The notes beneath the pieces are model-generated. The model saw nothing but the letters and a program-made list of their open reading frames with translations, ran no database searches and was not told where the DNA came from. A stretch of DNA of 64,000 bases from assembly GCF_947172395.1 (NCBI RefSeq), contig NC_069084.1:1-64000 (forward strand). The letters run 5' to 3'. The DNA comes from Bicyclus anynana. Its lineage: Eukaryota > Arthropoda > Insecta > Lepidoptera > Nymphalidae. A program made the translations under genes and the position numbers. Shown here in pieces: positions 19,701-29,596 of this stretch (its first letter is position 1; each line of letters opens with the position of its first letter).

Positions 19701-20423
19701 TACAAAGCCACGGAGACAGCTCTCAAAATGAACAAACCAATCGTGAATATACTCAGTGACTCAAGGTCGGCCTTGGACAGCATAAAATACCCGAATAACT
19801 TTCACCCCCTGGCATATAAAATTAGAAAAAATCTATCAAAAATAAAAGAAAATAGAAAGGATATTAGGCTCTTTTGGATAAAGGCACACGTCGGAGTTGA
19901 GGGCAACGAAAGAGCTGACATCCTAGCCAAAGAGGCAAGCAAAAAGAAAACTGCCCCCAACTACGATTTGTGCCCTCTATCATTCATAAAACAAATTATT
20001 AGGAAAAATACAATTAAAATTTGGAATGAAACCTACCAGGGAGGTGATACCGCGGCCGTAACAAAACTGTTCTTCCCGGATGTCAATTGCGCATATAAAG
20101 TAATAAAAAAGGTAAAGCTGACTCCAATCCACATCCAGGTGTTGACCGGGCACGGCGGGTTTGGACACTATTTACACCGCTTTAAATGCAAAGGCAGCCC
20201 AGCCTGTCAATGTGACCCAAATTGTGAGGAGTCAGCAATACATATCCTAGTCGAGTGCCCTATGTACGGCAAGGAAAGATTCGAGACCGAACAAATAATA
20301 AAAAATAAAATAAACGAGAAAACATTAGCACAAATTATAAACAGTAAAGAAAGCAGAACAGCATTCCTGGAATTTTGTGACATGGTCTGCAGGAAAACTA
20401 TAAAAAGAAATAAGACCGAATAG
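16767..20423 (+). CDS. E3 ORF2, endonuclease-RT-RNase H
   Basis: About 1,218 aa. The listed start is a TTG. The frame is open from 16668, overlaps ORF1 by about 46 nt and has no ATG before the endonuclease domain, as in E1. Endonuclease: GGDFNAWSTWWGS near residue 133 and SSDHNAIKF near 212. Reverse transcriptase: KKAPGQDGFTADIC, SLDIEGAFDSAWW, FADD ~683. RNase H: IFTDGSK ~933, FQAELFAIY, LSDSRSAL, KAHVGVEGNERAD ~1040. C-terminal TGHGGFGHYLHRFKCKG with CQC…H…C. No internal stop. High similarity to E1 ORF2 throughout. Confidence 0.94.
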   Translation: MAAQANLRRAKLATKELLWESHNRKISFAMVQEPYVGSNGELSQGKGYRVVQRVHGRTKPIKAAIVVLDEDLIVIEHPTLTTENIAVASLKTHSWQICVISVYFEGDVPIEPYLAHVQKIKNTVQCQNLIIGGDFNAWSTWWGSDSEDHRGEAVRGFIEEMEMHILNEGYTPTFFTIRNGKVCKSRVDITACSQDLIGVISDWKVDEGFTSSDHNAIKFTLKLTKGDTRKQTKTTRVYNTKKAKWDIFRQEIRKQLENYNINVEEIERIETEKELEEVVTKFTNSINKACEAAIPIIKKRVTMKLPWWTPELENLKKEMVTKKRRIKCAAPRRRQHVVDEYLKAKEKYTLEAAIAQEKSWKKFCSTQDRESMWDGIYRILRSTAKRAEDQPLVKNGDFLNPEESTKLLADTFFPKDTEIFDSQEHKLTREKARDINKPTLKDINDPPFTSEELQYVIKTFNEKKAPGQDGFTADICAEAIHVNTNIYLAIANKCLEISCFPVSWKKATVIVLRKPGKTDYSQAKSYRPIGLLPILGKILEKMIVRRVRWHLLPKANPRQYGFVPQRGTEDSLYDLVQHVQQNTDNKLINVVVSLDIEGAFDSAWWPAIKCRLMDKECPLNLRKIINSYFEEREVLVKYADHEYPVSTSKGCIQGSIAGPTFWNILLDPLLDMIEKSKIHCQAFADDIVLVFSGRTVAAVEEKAEQVLNRVYEWGVMNKLKFAPQKTSAMVVTKKLKYDKPRIHMGGTQIQLVEEFKILGLILDCKLTFNSHISYICKKALNIYKPLARTAKINWGLSAEIIRTMYVAVIEPIILYAANVWAPAAEKITVQKQLNTVQRGFAQKMCKAYRTVSLNAALVLTGSIPLNLRAQECMELYEAKRGKPQLALGDREVETKVCFLNAMHPVKETIEAYTCLEELSAKTIEENSIMGLSIFTDGSKIDGKVGAALSCWEEGKETRNNKFLLGSYCTVFQAELFAIYKATETALKMNKPIVNILSDSRSALDSIKYPNNFHPLAYKIRKNLSKIKENRKDIRLFWIKAHVGVEGNERADILAKEASKKKTAPNYDLCPLSFIKQIIRKNTIKIWNETYQGGDTAAVTKLFFPDVNCAYKVIKKVKLTPIHIQVLTGHGGFGHYLHRFKCKGSPACQCDPNCEESAIHILVECPMYGKERFETEQIIKNKINEKTLAQIINSKESRTAFLEFCDMVCRKTIKRNKTE

Positions 20424-20719
20424 ACTAATTTTAGTATATTATATAGGTTAATAAAGATCAAATGTATTATATTTATTATAAGAATAAATGTATTTAATTG
20501 ATATAAATTACACATGTATAATTTAGTAAAATTAGGCTAAATTGTATATTTTTATAAATCTTAAAGTAATAATTGTAAATATAATTTAATACTGTATTAT
20601 TTAATTATATAATTTATCAAATTGACTTACAATAAAAGGAAAATAAGAACTCTGACTAAAGTCGGGGGAAATCAGGACTTCTCCGAACCGGGGATTTTTA
20701 TTAAAAAAAAAAAAAAAAA
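20424..20719 (+). other. E3 3'UTR with terminal hairpins and poly(A)
   Basis: AT-rich 3'UTR. Close to the poly(A) lie CTCTGAC/GTCGGGG (20650-20667, two G-U pairs, TAAA loop) and AAATC/GATTT (20669-20697), at positions equivalent to the E1 and E5 hairpins. Confidence 0.55.
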
Positions 20720-20811
20720 CCTAACCTAACCTAACTTAACCTAACCTAACCTAACCTAACCTAACCTAACCTAACCTAACCTAACCTAACCTAACCTAAC
20801 CTAACCTAACC
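20720..20811 (+). repeat. CCTAA array between E3 and E4
   Basis: 92 bp (18 units plus CC) with one variant unit, CTTAA, at 20735-20739. It is the outermost array in which a mutation was seen. Confidence 0.96.
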
Positions 20812-21686
20812 GCAGAAGAGTGAGGACGCGTCCGAGACCATTTTTAATTAAATCGGCCGCGAAATTCGGGTGACTTTTTGGTGACTGAATGTCAACCGTG
20901 AGTGACTACATGTCAACCGCGAGTGACCACATGTCAACCGAAGGTGACATATAAAGTGAAAGTGCTGTTTTTGTGTCCTTGGAAAGGAGCCCTACTATTT
21001 GACACCTGCTGGCCGCTGACGAAGAAGGCCGGCTTACTCTCACAACCATCGCCGAGGAAATTGCAGGTGAATACAGAATTCTGGTGAATTTGGTGACTGC
21101 ATGTCACCCGCCGTTGACAATTACAGTTAACACAAGCTAAAACCTTGGTGCGACTTTAATTGTAATCCTAGAGTGACAGAGTGTCAACCGCGAGGGACAA
21201 CCAAGGTTTTGGTGAAGGTGCAGCCTCGAACTGGGAGCTAAGCCATTTGGCACCTGCGAGCTGACAGTGAGGAAAGCCGGCTAGCTGGCTTTAGAAGTTT
21301 TCGCCGCGGAAATCGCAAATTAAACTTTACAGAATACTGGTGACTTTTGGTGACTCTACGTCAACCGCGAGTGACATCAGAAATCCAGTGACGTTCGGTG
21401 ACGGTAAGCGTGATCACTGAAGGACAACAGGAGTGACATCGCTGGGTGATAAGTTGCTGTGAGCGACATCAAGTGGAAGGAATCAAGGAGTGACTTGTGT
21501 TACCTGTGGTCACCGACTAGGGTTGCTGGTGGTGACTTGATGCATTACGCCTGAGGGTAATATTTCGGTGGAGACTTAAGTGACCGGTAGTCACATATAA
21601 TTGACAAGTTTAAAAAGTAACCGCCAAGTGTCTACCGGAGTTATTGATATTTTTTTTTTTAATAACCTAACCCCCCCCACTTGGAA
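20812..21686 (+). promoter_or_regulatory. E4 leader with six copies of a 16-nt dyad motif
   Basis: Consensus GTCAACCGCGAGTGAC (dyad GTCA-NN-CGCG-NN-TGAC). Copies or variants at 20891-20906, 20912-20927, 20933-20948, 21103-21118, 21183-21198 and 21360-21375; many further GTGAC/GTCAC half-sites continue to 21610. A related form recurs in the 3'UTR (27621-27636, 27822-27837). The leader ends with a T-run and AACCTAACCCC just before ORF1. Confidence 0.7.
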
Positions 21687-23741
21687 ATGTCGAGCTCATC
21701 TAACAGCTCTTCCTCTACAAGGAGAATCGCTGCAAAGCCATGTACACCGACCAAGAAACCTAAACAACTGAGCGCTGGAAAGAAACCCGTGCCACCTCCC
21801 AAGAATCCTATTACTGCGCCGAAACCGAGAGTAATAGGTCAGAGCAGCCAGAGTAGCCAGGATCTCGGGGCTCCCTTGGACAAAGAAAATAAGGATGTTA
21901 ATGAACCGCCCTTCGGTACCCCGGGCTCCTTAGGTTCAACTGCGGAGAGCTATAAAAGTGCAATGAACTCTGCTCAACAGGATTTGTCACCAAGATTGAG
22001 ACGTGGGAGTGAGAGCGATGCGCACCCCGCTACATCTACGCCACAGTCTAGACCGACAAATGAAGCACTGTGCCCAAGACCTAGATCCGAATCCTCTCTG
22101 CTGAGAATTAAGGCTCAAATCCGAGCAGCATCAGCGGTGGAAATGGAGAGCAGTATTCAACAGGCAGAGGAACCCGATGACGACGAGAAAAGTGACCTTT
22201 CTGTCATTTCGGACTTGTCTGCCATTGGTGGGGGAGCACTTCATGAGATGCCGAGGCTCGCAAATGCTTTGATGTTGCAAAGCAAAGAGAAGCTCGAATC
22301 TAGCCGAAACCTCAACAGGGAGATCCGGGATGCAGTAAACAGTGGCCTACATGGGCTCTATGAAATGGTCCTAAGACTGGCAGATTCGAGGAACCGACAC
22401 CTGGCGGAAAAAGAAAAGCTGAGGGCTGGATATGAACGCCAACTATCTAGACTGGGTACAAAACACAACGAGGCGCTTCAGGCTTTGATTCATTCTCACC
22501 AGGATGACCAGAACAAGCTTCTGCAGAAAGTCGGGGACACATTCAAGGAGGCTGAGGCGGCCAGATACCTTGTCTATGAATTAGAAGCTAAATTTAAAGA
22601 GCAGTCTGCAGGTCTTCAGAAGGTGATCGATAAAACCGACAAATTGTCTACTGGGGGACAGTGTGAACAGGGAAACAGGACCTTACAGGAAGATATAGCC
22701 ATGATGCGACTTGAGTTGGGAACTTTAAACATGACGAACCTAGAAGGATCACAGCGCTTCGGGGAACCAAGAAGTGCAAGTGAGCAATTTTGGACCGCAA
22801 AAGATAAACAGAACATACTAACGGACATTGCTCACATCAAGAAGTCAGGAGATCAAGTGCTTGCGGCAGTAAATGAATTAAATAAAACAACTGCTAAGAA
22901 CGGGGACCACATGGCATCGACTTCCAAGAGTGCATTCAAGCAGCCGACTACCCCTGCTGGTGAAGTCGTACGAACCTACGCCGGTGTTCTCGCGACTCCA
23001 AAGCATGGATTAGTGCTCGAATCTATAGAGCCACGCCACACTGGTGATGACATCCTTAAGAAAGTGAAAGAGGGAGTAGACGTAATCAGCATGGGTATAG
23101 GAGTCAATAAAGTGGCTAAAATAAGCCGGCAGCGTGTCATCATAAATTGTGACTCGGAGGGAGAGAAGAACAAACTCCGGCAGGCCATTAAAGAAAAGAC
23201 AATGGGCCTAACTGTCTCTAGCACCCGTCCAAAGAACCCCCTCCTCCGTTTGATAGGCGTTTCAGCTGAACTGACTAATGTCAAAATAGAGGAGGCCGTT
23301 TTACAACAAAACAGAGGCCTCATGGATGGAGTCAAGGAAGAGGAGAGACATATAAAAGTTGTCCGCCGCACCAAAGGCCGAATCGCTCTACTAAATAATG
23401 TTGTATTGGAAACGACTACGGTGATGTGGCAATGCTTGCAAGGCCGAAAACTAAGAATTGGTTATCAAGTGGTTGAGGCAGTGGACCAAACTCCACTCAT
23501 CCAATGCTACAAATGTATGGGTTTCGGTCACAAGGCAAGCGACTGCAGAAATAGCAGTAGGTGTGGCCATTGTTCTAGCGACCACGACACAAGGCAGTGC
23601 GGAGCCAGAGATTCCCCTGCAAGATGTGCCAATTGTATAGCACAAAAGTATTCGGATGCAGCACACCCTGCCTACAGTTCCAACTGTCCTGAATGGTCCA
23701 AATGGGATAGGCTGGCCCGATCCGCAGTTGCCTACTGCTAA
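21687..23741 (+). CDS. E4 ORF1, gag-like protein with coiled coil and zinc knuckles
   Basis: 684 aa from the ATG at 21687. The reading frame is open two codons earlier, but 21681 is TTG, so the ATG is preferred. It is longer than ORF1 of E1/E3 because of a basic/Ser-Pro-rich N-terminus of ~190 residues. A charged helical region (about residues 225-320) looks coiled-coil. The C-terminus has CYKCMGFGHKASDC (CX2CX4HX4C), CGHCSSDHDTRQC and CANC…H…C, ending KWDRLARSAVAYC as in E1 and E3. The stop context is TAC-TGC-TAA-AGT. Expected role: RNA binding and telomere-directed RNP assembly. Confidence 0.92.
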   Translation: MSSSSNSSSSTRRIAAKPCTPTKKPKQLSAGKKPVPPPKNPITAPKPRVIGQSSQSSQDLGAPLDKENKDVNEPPFGTPGSLGSTAESYKSAMNSAQQDLSPRLRRGSESDAHPATSTPQSRPTNEALCPRPRSESSLLRIKAQIRAASAVEMESSIQQAEEPDDDEKSDLSVISDLSAIGGGALHEMPRLANALMLQSKEKLESSRNLNREIRDAVNSGLHGLYEMVLRLADSRNRHLAEKEKLRAGYERQLSRLGTKHNEALQALIHSHQDDQNKLLQKVGDTFKEAEAARYLVYELEAKFKEQSAGLQKVIDKTDKLSTGGQCEQGNRTLQEDIAMMRLELGTLNMTNLEGSQRFGEPRSASEQFWTAKDKQNILTDIAHIKKSGDQVLAAVNELNKTTAKNGDHMASTSKSAFKQPTTPAGEVVRTYAGVLATPKHGLVLESIEPRHTGDDILKKVKEGVDVISMGIGVNKVAKISRQRVIINCDSEGEKNKLRQAIKEKTMGLTVSSTRPKNPLLRLIGVSAELTNVKIEEAVLQQNRGLMDGVKEEERHIKVVRRTKGRIALLNNVVLETTTVMWQCLQGRKLRIGYQVVEAVDQTPLIQCYKCMGFGHKASDCRNSSRCGHCSSDHDTRQCGARDSPARCANCIAQKYSDAAHPAYSSNCPEWSKWDRLARSAVAYC

Positions 23742-26700
23742 AGTTCACACAGCGAATAGCACAGTCCAGTCTTCTAGACCTAAGAAGCAGGATTTAAAGT
23801 TAGTGCAGGTTAACCTGCAAAAGAGCTACGCCGCTATGCAGGAGTGTATAACCGAGGCTATAAATCAAAAAGTCTCGGTACTACTTCTCCAGGAGCCATA
23901 CGTAGGATCGAAAGCTCATGTAAGCAGCTCTCACAGGGTTATACAAATGCAAACAAATGACCGGGAGAAACCAGTAAAGTCGGCAGTTCTTGTCATTGAT
24001 CGTAGTGTAGCTATAATTGAAGACCCAGAGTTAATAGATGAAAACATTGTCGCGGTAATTGTAAAGATCGAAAGTATGAATCTTGGTATAATTAATGTAT
24101 ATCTACAAGAAGAGAGGGACATTGCAGAAGACCTAACAAAAATAGCGGGAAGACTCCGAAAAATGAACACAGACACAGTCATCGTTGCTGGTGACTTCAA
24201 TGCCAAGAGTCCCTGGTGGGGTTGTAAGGCCGAGGAGGAGCGTGGATCAAAAGTAGTCGAATCAATAGCCGAAATGGGTCTACACGTACTTAATGAAGGA
24301 TCGACACCAACGTTCTACACTATCCGGAACGGGAAGCCATACACCAGTATCCCAGACATTACCTTCTGTACCGACAATCTGCTACGTAAAATCAAGGGAT
24401 GGCGAGTAGATCTAAATTTTGTTACTTTATCGGATCACAGGGCAATCCTTTTTGATCTTATGAAACATGCTGGAGATACTGACACAAAAATAAGAACCAG
24501 CACAAGAAAATACAATACTTCCAAAGCCAAATGGTCAAGCTTTAATAAAAGTCTTGCTGACAAACTAAGCCAGAAGGAAATAACAACCTCCAGCATATAT
24601 GGTCTAACCACTGCGCTTGATTTAGATAAAATGGTAGAGGACTATGTAGCATGCATCAGCGAGGCTTGTGATGAAAGTATCCCAAAGATATCTCCGACAG
24701 TACATCCTAAGAGGACAGAATGGTGGACGCAAGAACTGAGCCTGAAAAAACGAGAAATGATCCGAAAGCGAAACCGAATCCGTAACTCAAATCCCACAAG
24801 GAAGCAATTTGTGATCAATGAATACCTCGAAGAGCTAAGGAGCTACAAGGAGCTATTAACCCAAACCATCACAGCCAGCTGGAAGGCTTTCTGCCAAAAG
24901 CAAGAGAGAGAGTCGGTATGGGACGGGATCTACAGAGTACTTCGAAAAACTTCCAGCAATACAGGCGATAAGCTCTTGAGATCTCCAGACAGTCGAGACA
25001 TATTAACGGCGTTGGAGTCAGCATCACTACTAGCAACAACCTTCTATCCTCAAGATGACAATACCTCAGACTCTCAGAAACAGAGTTAGATCAGGGAAAA
25101 AGTCAAGACAGCACTACAAGTGTTATCGGGGGAAGGAGTCCGGCACTTCACTAAAGAAGAGGTCAGAGTGGTCTTGGGAGGCATGAGTGCAAAAAAGGCA
25201 CCGGGGGAAGATGGACTAACAGCGGACATCTGCAGTAGAGCTTTTCACGCAAATGAAGAAGTTTTACTGGGAATCTACAACAAATGTCTAGACTTATCTT
25301 ATTTCCCAAGTAAATGGAAGGTCGCTGTAATAAAAGTAATCCCTAAACCACACAAGGATGATTACACAGCCCCAAAGTCTTACCGGCCAATCGGGCTCCT
25401 CCCTATCCTTGGGAAAACACTGGAAAAGATTATAGCAAACAGAGTGCTTTATCAATTAGGCAAAGAACATGCATTGAGCTGTAAACAATACGGTTTCATG
25501 CCTCAGAAAGGGACAGACGATGCCTTGTACGACGCGGTCAGTATAATTGATAAAGCCTGCTCAAACAAGAAAATTGCCGTGGCTATATCACTGGATATTG
25601 AAGGTGCATTTGATAATGCCTGGTGGCCGGCCATTCTGGAGCAGTTACTGAAGAAACAAGTAGAGCCTGCACTTATAAAACTCGTAGACAGCTACCTATC
25701 GTCACGAGTGGTTAAAGTTAAGTACCTAGGCGAAGAAGTGTTGAGAGATACCAATAAAGGCTGCATCCAGGGTTCCACTTGTGGCCCCTTATTATGGAAC
25801 ATACTTCTGGACGGACTCTTAGAAAAAGAAAATGAAATAGGAATCCACGTACAGGCCTTTGCGGACGACATCCTACTTGTGGGAGCTCATTCAGATGGAC
25901 ACAAACTGGAAGTACAATTGAACAAGGCGCTAGAGGTAGTCACAAAATGGGGCAAAGAAGTAAAATTAAGGTTTGCTCCACATAAGACCCAGTTGACGCT
26001 CTTTACCAGAAAACTAAAATACCACGTACCAGTTGTGAGTATGATGGGCCAAACCCTTACTACTGGAAATCATCTAAAAATCCTCGGGTTAACTATTGAC
26101 GAAAATCTGAACTACCTACAGCACTTAACCGAGACGACAAACAAGGCCATCAGAATTTACAAGAGCCTGACTAGAGCTGCAAGAGCTCAATGGGGCCTTA
26201 ACTCTGATATTCTTCGTTCTATATATATAGCGGTGATAGAACCAATAATGCTGTACGCAGCTAACGTGTGGGCATCCAAGGCACAGACTGTCCAAATACG
26301 TAACAAATTGGATAGAGTCACCAGGATGTTCGCTATATTCATATCCAAGTCACACCGAACTGTGTCCCTCTCCTCCAGCACTATTCTTGCCAGGATTCTA
26401 CCACTGGATCTTCGCGCTCTCGAGAACAAGGAATTATATGAGACTAAGAAAGGGCGCGAAATGGACTATTTACCAGGCAGGGAGATAGAAAAGCCCGTCA
26501 GCCAGTTCAGCTTACCCCATCCTGCCGATAGAGTAACAATAAACTTCGGAATGGTTGAAAATGAAGAAGATCTTATGGAAATAAAACAAGGAAGATCTTT
26601 AATTTTTACAGATGGAAGCAAGATAGAAGGTAAAGTCGGGGCAGCTTTCTCCGTCTGGCAGGAAAAAGAATTGAGATACCGAATGCTTTCCCTATCAAGC

Positions 26701-27474
26701 TACTGTTCGGTATATCAAGCCGAACTCTTGGCAATCCGGGCCGCAATCTCAATGATGAAAACTGACAAGAACCACCAAAAAGCACTTATCCTCAGTGACT
26801 CAAGGTCCGCTCTCGAAAGCTTGCGCAATCATAACAATGTGCACCCCATAGTAGCAGACATCCGAGAGAATGTTAGAGAATTAGAAATGTCAGGAGGGGA
26901 GGTTGAATTCTTTTGGGTCAAGGCTCATGTAGGAATAACAGGGAACGAGAGAGCGGATGAGTTAGCGAAGAGAGCGGCCCTTAAAGTAAAGACGGCACCA
27001 GCCTACGATCGGTTTCCCTCATCCTTGGCTAAGCACTTAATCAGGAACTCTACCCTAGAAGTCTGGCAAAAAAGATACTCGATGGCAGAAACTGGAGCGA
27101 CGACAAAGAGGTTCTTCCCCACAGTTCTTGAAGCCTACAGAACACTCAGCAAACTGGACAAAATGGACAACACTAGGTCACAATTATTCACAGGGCATGG
27201 GGGTTTCAGGGCTTATCTATTCAAATTTAAACTTGCTCCCGATCCCTTCTGTGTCTGCGACAATGAGTCGGAGGAAACAATAGAGCACGCGCTTACGGAA
27301 TGCCCCAGATTTGCGCTACTGCGACTGAGTTGCGAACACAGAATGGATCGAGATATAAGTGTTCACAATTTATCAAAATTAATAAATGACAAGAACTGCC
27401 GGGATATCTTTCTTACCTTCGCCTTAAAAGTGGTAAGATGGGTAGCCAGAGCTAATGGCTCAACTATAGCATAA
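23656..27474 (+). pseudogene. E4 ORF2, broken by one in-frame stop
   Basis: The frame starts at an ATG 86 nt inside ORF1 (+1 frame). It runs to a TAG at 25087-25089, then continues in the same frame to 27474 (~1,270 codons). Before the stop: endonuclease with AGDFNAKSPWWGC near codon 178 and SDHRAILF, plus the linker. After it: reverse transcriptase (KKAPGEDGLTADIC ~512, SLDIEGAFDNAWW, FADD ~736), RNase H (IFTDGSK ~984, YQAELLAIR, LSDSRSAL, KAHVGITGNERAD) and the C-terminal TGHGGF…CVC…H…C motif. The stop separates the endonuclease from the RT, so the copy is probably dead unless readthrough occurs. All catalytic motifs are otherwise intact. Confidence 0.9.
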
Positions 27475-27495
27475 GTATTGATGTAAATAAAAATT

Positions 27496-28480
27496 TTGTA
27501 TATCTTAAAAATTTGTATATTTGTATATTAATTTGTATAATCTGTAGTATTTGCCCGTGCTGGGATCGCCGAGAGGATACCCCTGTAACCAATTGGTCAC
27601 CCTAGTAACGAGTTGCAGAGGTCACCGCTTGGTGACGTTTGTAACTGTTGCTCGGTAAAATCGTAAATAATGCTACAAGTTAAAGACATGAACTTTTAAG
27701 TTTGTAGTATTAGTAGTTTATAGTACTGTGTTCATGTTATGGGTGACTGTGACACTGTGACGTGACTGCTTGGTGGCAGGGGTGACCACTTGGCGACCCT
27801 AGTAGCCAGTTAGTTGCAGGGATCACCACTTGGTGACGTTTGTAACTGTAATCGTAGATATTAATAGAAATGAAAGATAAATTTAACTTTTAAGTTAATT
27901 TTTAAGTTTGTACGATTGTAAAATCGTACCGAAGCCCTAAGTAAATTTGAAGTATGGTATTGTATATATAAAAAAAAAAAAAAAAAAAATTGTATATCTT
28001 AAAAATTTGTATATTTGTATATTAATTTGTATAATCTGTAGTATTTGCCCGTGCTGGGATCGCCGAGAGGATACCCCTGTAACCAATTAGTCACCCTAGT
28101 AACAAGTTGCAGAGGTCACCGCTTGGTGACGTTTGTAACTGTTGCTCGGTAAAATCGTAAATAATGCTACAAATTAAAGACATGAACTTTTAAGTTTGTA
28201 GTATTAGTAGTTTATAGTACTGTGTTCATGTTATGGGTGACTGTGACACAGTGACGTGACTGCTTGGTGGCAGGGGTGACCACTTGGCGACCCTAGTAGC
28301 CAGTTAGTTGCAGGGATCACCACTTGGTGACGTTTGTAACTGTAATCGTAGATATTAATAGAAATGAAAGATAAATTTAACTTTTAAGTTAATTTTTAAG
28401 TTTGTACGATTGTAAATTCGTACCGAAGCCCTAAGTAAATTTGAAGTATGGTATTGTATTATAAAAAAAAAAAAAAAAAA
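27496..28480 (+). repeat. E4 3'UTR present twice in tandem, each with poly(A)
   Basis: Copy 1 is 27496-27969 plus poly(A) to 27989. Copy 2 is 27990-28462 plus poly(A) to 28480. About five substitutions were noticed between them (for example TTGGTCAC/TTAGTCAC, CACTGTGAC/CACAGTGAC). Copy 2 starts directly after the poly(A) of copy 1, with no telomeric repeat between. Confidence 0.85.
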
Positions 28481-28569
28481 CCATGATTTGAAAGATAAAA
28501 TACTCATTCTAAATATGATAAAAAAAAAATACCACTGGGTACAGGAAAAAAAAAAAAAAAAAAAAAAAA
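28481..28569 (+). other. Two short poly(A)-ended pieces
   Basis: Two pieces of about 40-50 nt: one ends in nine A (about 28520-28528), the next in about 25 A (28544-28568). They look like extreme 5'-truncated 3' ends joined without CCTAA. Their parent element is not identified. Confidence 0.5.
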
Positions 28570-28853
28570 TATTATTTATGCACATTACTATGTTATATTT
28601 ATATTATATTTATATTTTAAAGTGTTATTTATTTATGTACTCCTACTACCTACTCGTTTAAAGGTTGCCACAAAATAAGTAGTGGCAGTAGAATCGCGGG
28701 TCGCAGGTTGTTTTTAGTGGGTAGTACCGTACATCCCTACGGGTGAGTCCCACATACCCTTGCGGAAATGTCGCAGGCCTCCTGGGACATTTCCGCAAGG
28801 GATGCGTAAATGCATTTTCAACCTGCGAGTTCTAAATAAAAAAAAAAAAAAAA
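28570..28853 (+). other. Final 3' piece with branched RNA fold and poly(A)
   Basis: An outer stem TCGCAGGTTG/CAACCTGCGA (28701-28710 with 28819-28828) encloses two arms. The first is GTGGG/CCCAC (28717-28721, 28749-28753) with inner CCGTA/TACGG (28727-28742). The second is a perfect 16-bp hairpin CCCTTGCGGAAATGTC/GACATTTCCGCAAGGG (28757-28801). Poly(A) begins 10 nt after the outer stem, and CCTAA follows it. Confidence 0.65.
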
Positions 28854-28870
28854 CCTAACCTAACCTAACC
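28854..28870 (+). repeat. Short CCTAA array between E4 and E5
   Basis: Three units plus CC. The 5' junction of E5 is again TAACC|. Confidence 0.95.
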
Positions 28871-29596
28871 TTATACCAAGCCACCAATATTGCTGCCAAA
28901 GTACAGGACAAACAGACAAACATCTTCAGCGACTCGAGATCGTCACTGGATACAATAAAAAATATAAATTCATATCACCCACTGGGATTCGAAATAAGAC
29001 AAAATTTGATAAAACTAAAGTTAGATGGAAAAATAGTAAAACTTTTCTTGATCAAAGCACACGTCGGAGTCGTGGGTAACGAAAGAGCAGATCAACTAGC
29101 TAAAAAAGCAGCCCTGACAAAAAAGACTGCCCCCGACTACGACGCGTGCCCAATATCTTTTATAAAAAGAAATATTAGAATAGACTCAATAAAAATTTGG
29201 CAAGAAAGATATTTAAACAGTAGAAACGCAGAAGTTACCAAATTGTTTTTCCCGAACTTAGAGGCTGCATATGTTATGTTGAAAAAGATAGTCTTGTCGC
29301 CAGAATTGGTACAAGTATTCACCGGACATGGCGGGTTTAACCAATACCTAAACCGGTTTAAGCTGAAGGAAAACTCTGCATGTCAATGCGATACAGATGA
29401 AACACAGTCCGTCCACCACATCCTAACGGAGTGTCCCATACTCAGCAAAATAAGATACGACATTACACATTACATTGACCAAGAAATAAAAACATCCACA
29501 ATACCAAAGATAATGGAAAACAAAATTACGAGAAACAAATTTTGTGAGGGCAGCAAAATTGGTAATAAGATTAAACAAAGACATAGATTAATATAA
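28871..29596 (+). pseudogene. E5 ORF2 C-terminal remnant (part of RNase H and C-terminal motif)
   Basis: The frame is open from the first base of E5 (LYQATNIAAKVQ…), in the middle of the RNase H domain. It contains FSDSRSSL, KAHVGVVGNERAD and TGHGGFNQYLNRFKLK with CQC…H…C. The methionine at 29006 is internal, not a start. It lacks endonuclease and RT and cannot be autonomous. The last codons (GSKIGNKIKQRHRLI) diverge from E1/E3, suggesting a small indel near the end. Confidence 0.88.

Larger units (their letters stand above)
14808..20719 (+). mobile_element. TRAS: E3: full-length TRAS-type element, sister of E1
   Basis: 5' junction TAACC|GATAG, 3' poly(A) (20703-20719)|CCTAA. Two open ORFs with the same order and motifs as E1. 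The 5'UTR contains the 83-nt block identical to E1 and a clean hairpin array. E3 lacks the 1779-1866 segment that E1 shares with E2. Confidence 0.93.
20812..28853 (+). mobile_element. TRAS: E4: TRAS-type element, third subfamily, with compound 3' end
   Basis: 5' junction TAACC|GCAGAAG in the usual register; the final poly(A) (28838-28853) abuts CCTAA. Long GTGAC-rich leader, ORF1 open, ORF2 interrupted by one in-frame TAG. The part beyond 27970 is a chain of poly(A)-terminated pieces rather than one 3'UTR: a near copy of the E4 3'UTR, two short pieces and a structured piece. Probably inactive as it stands. Confidence 0.88.
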
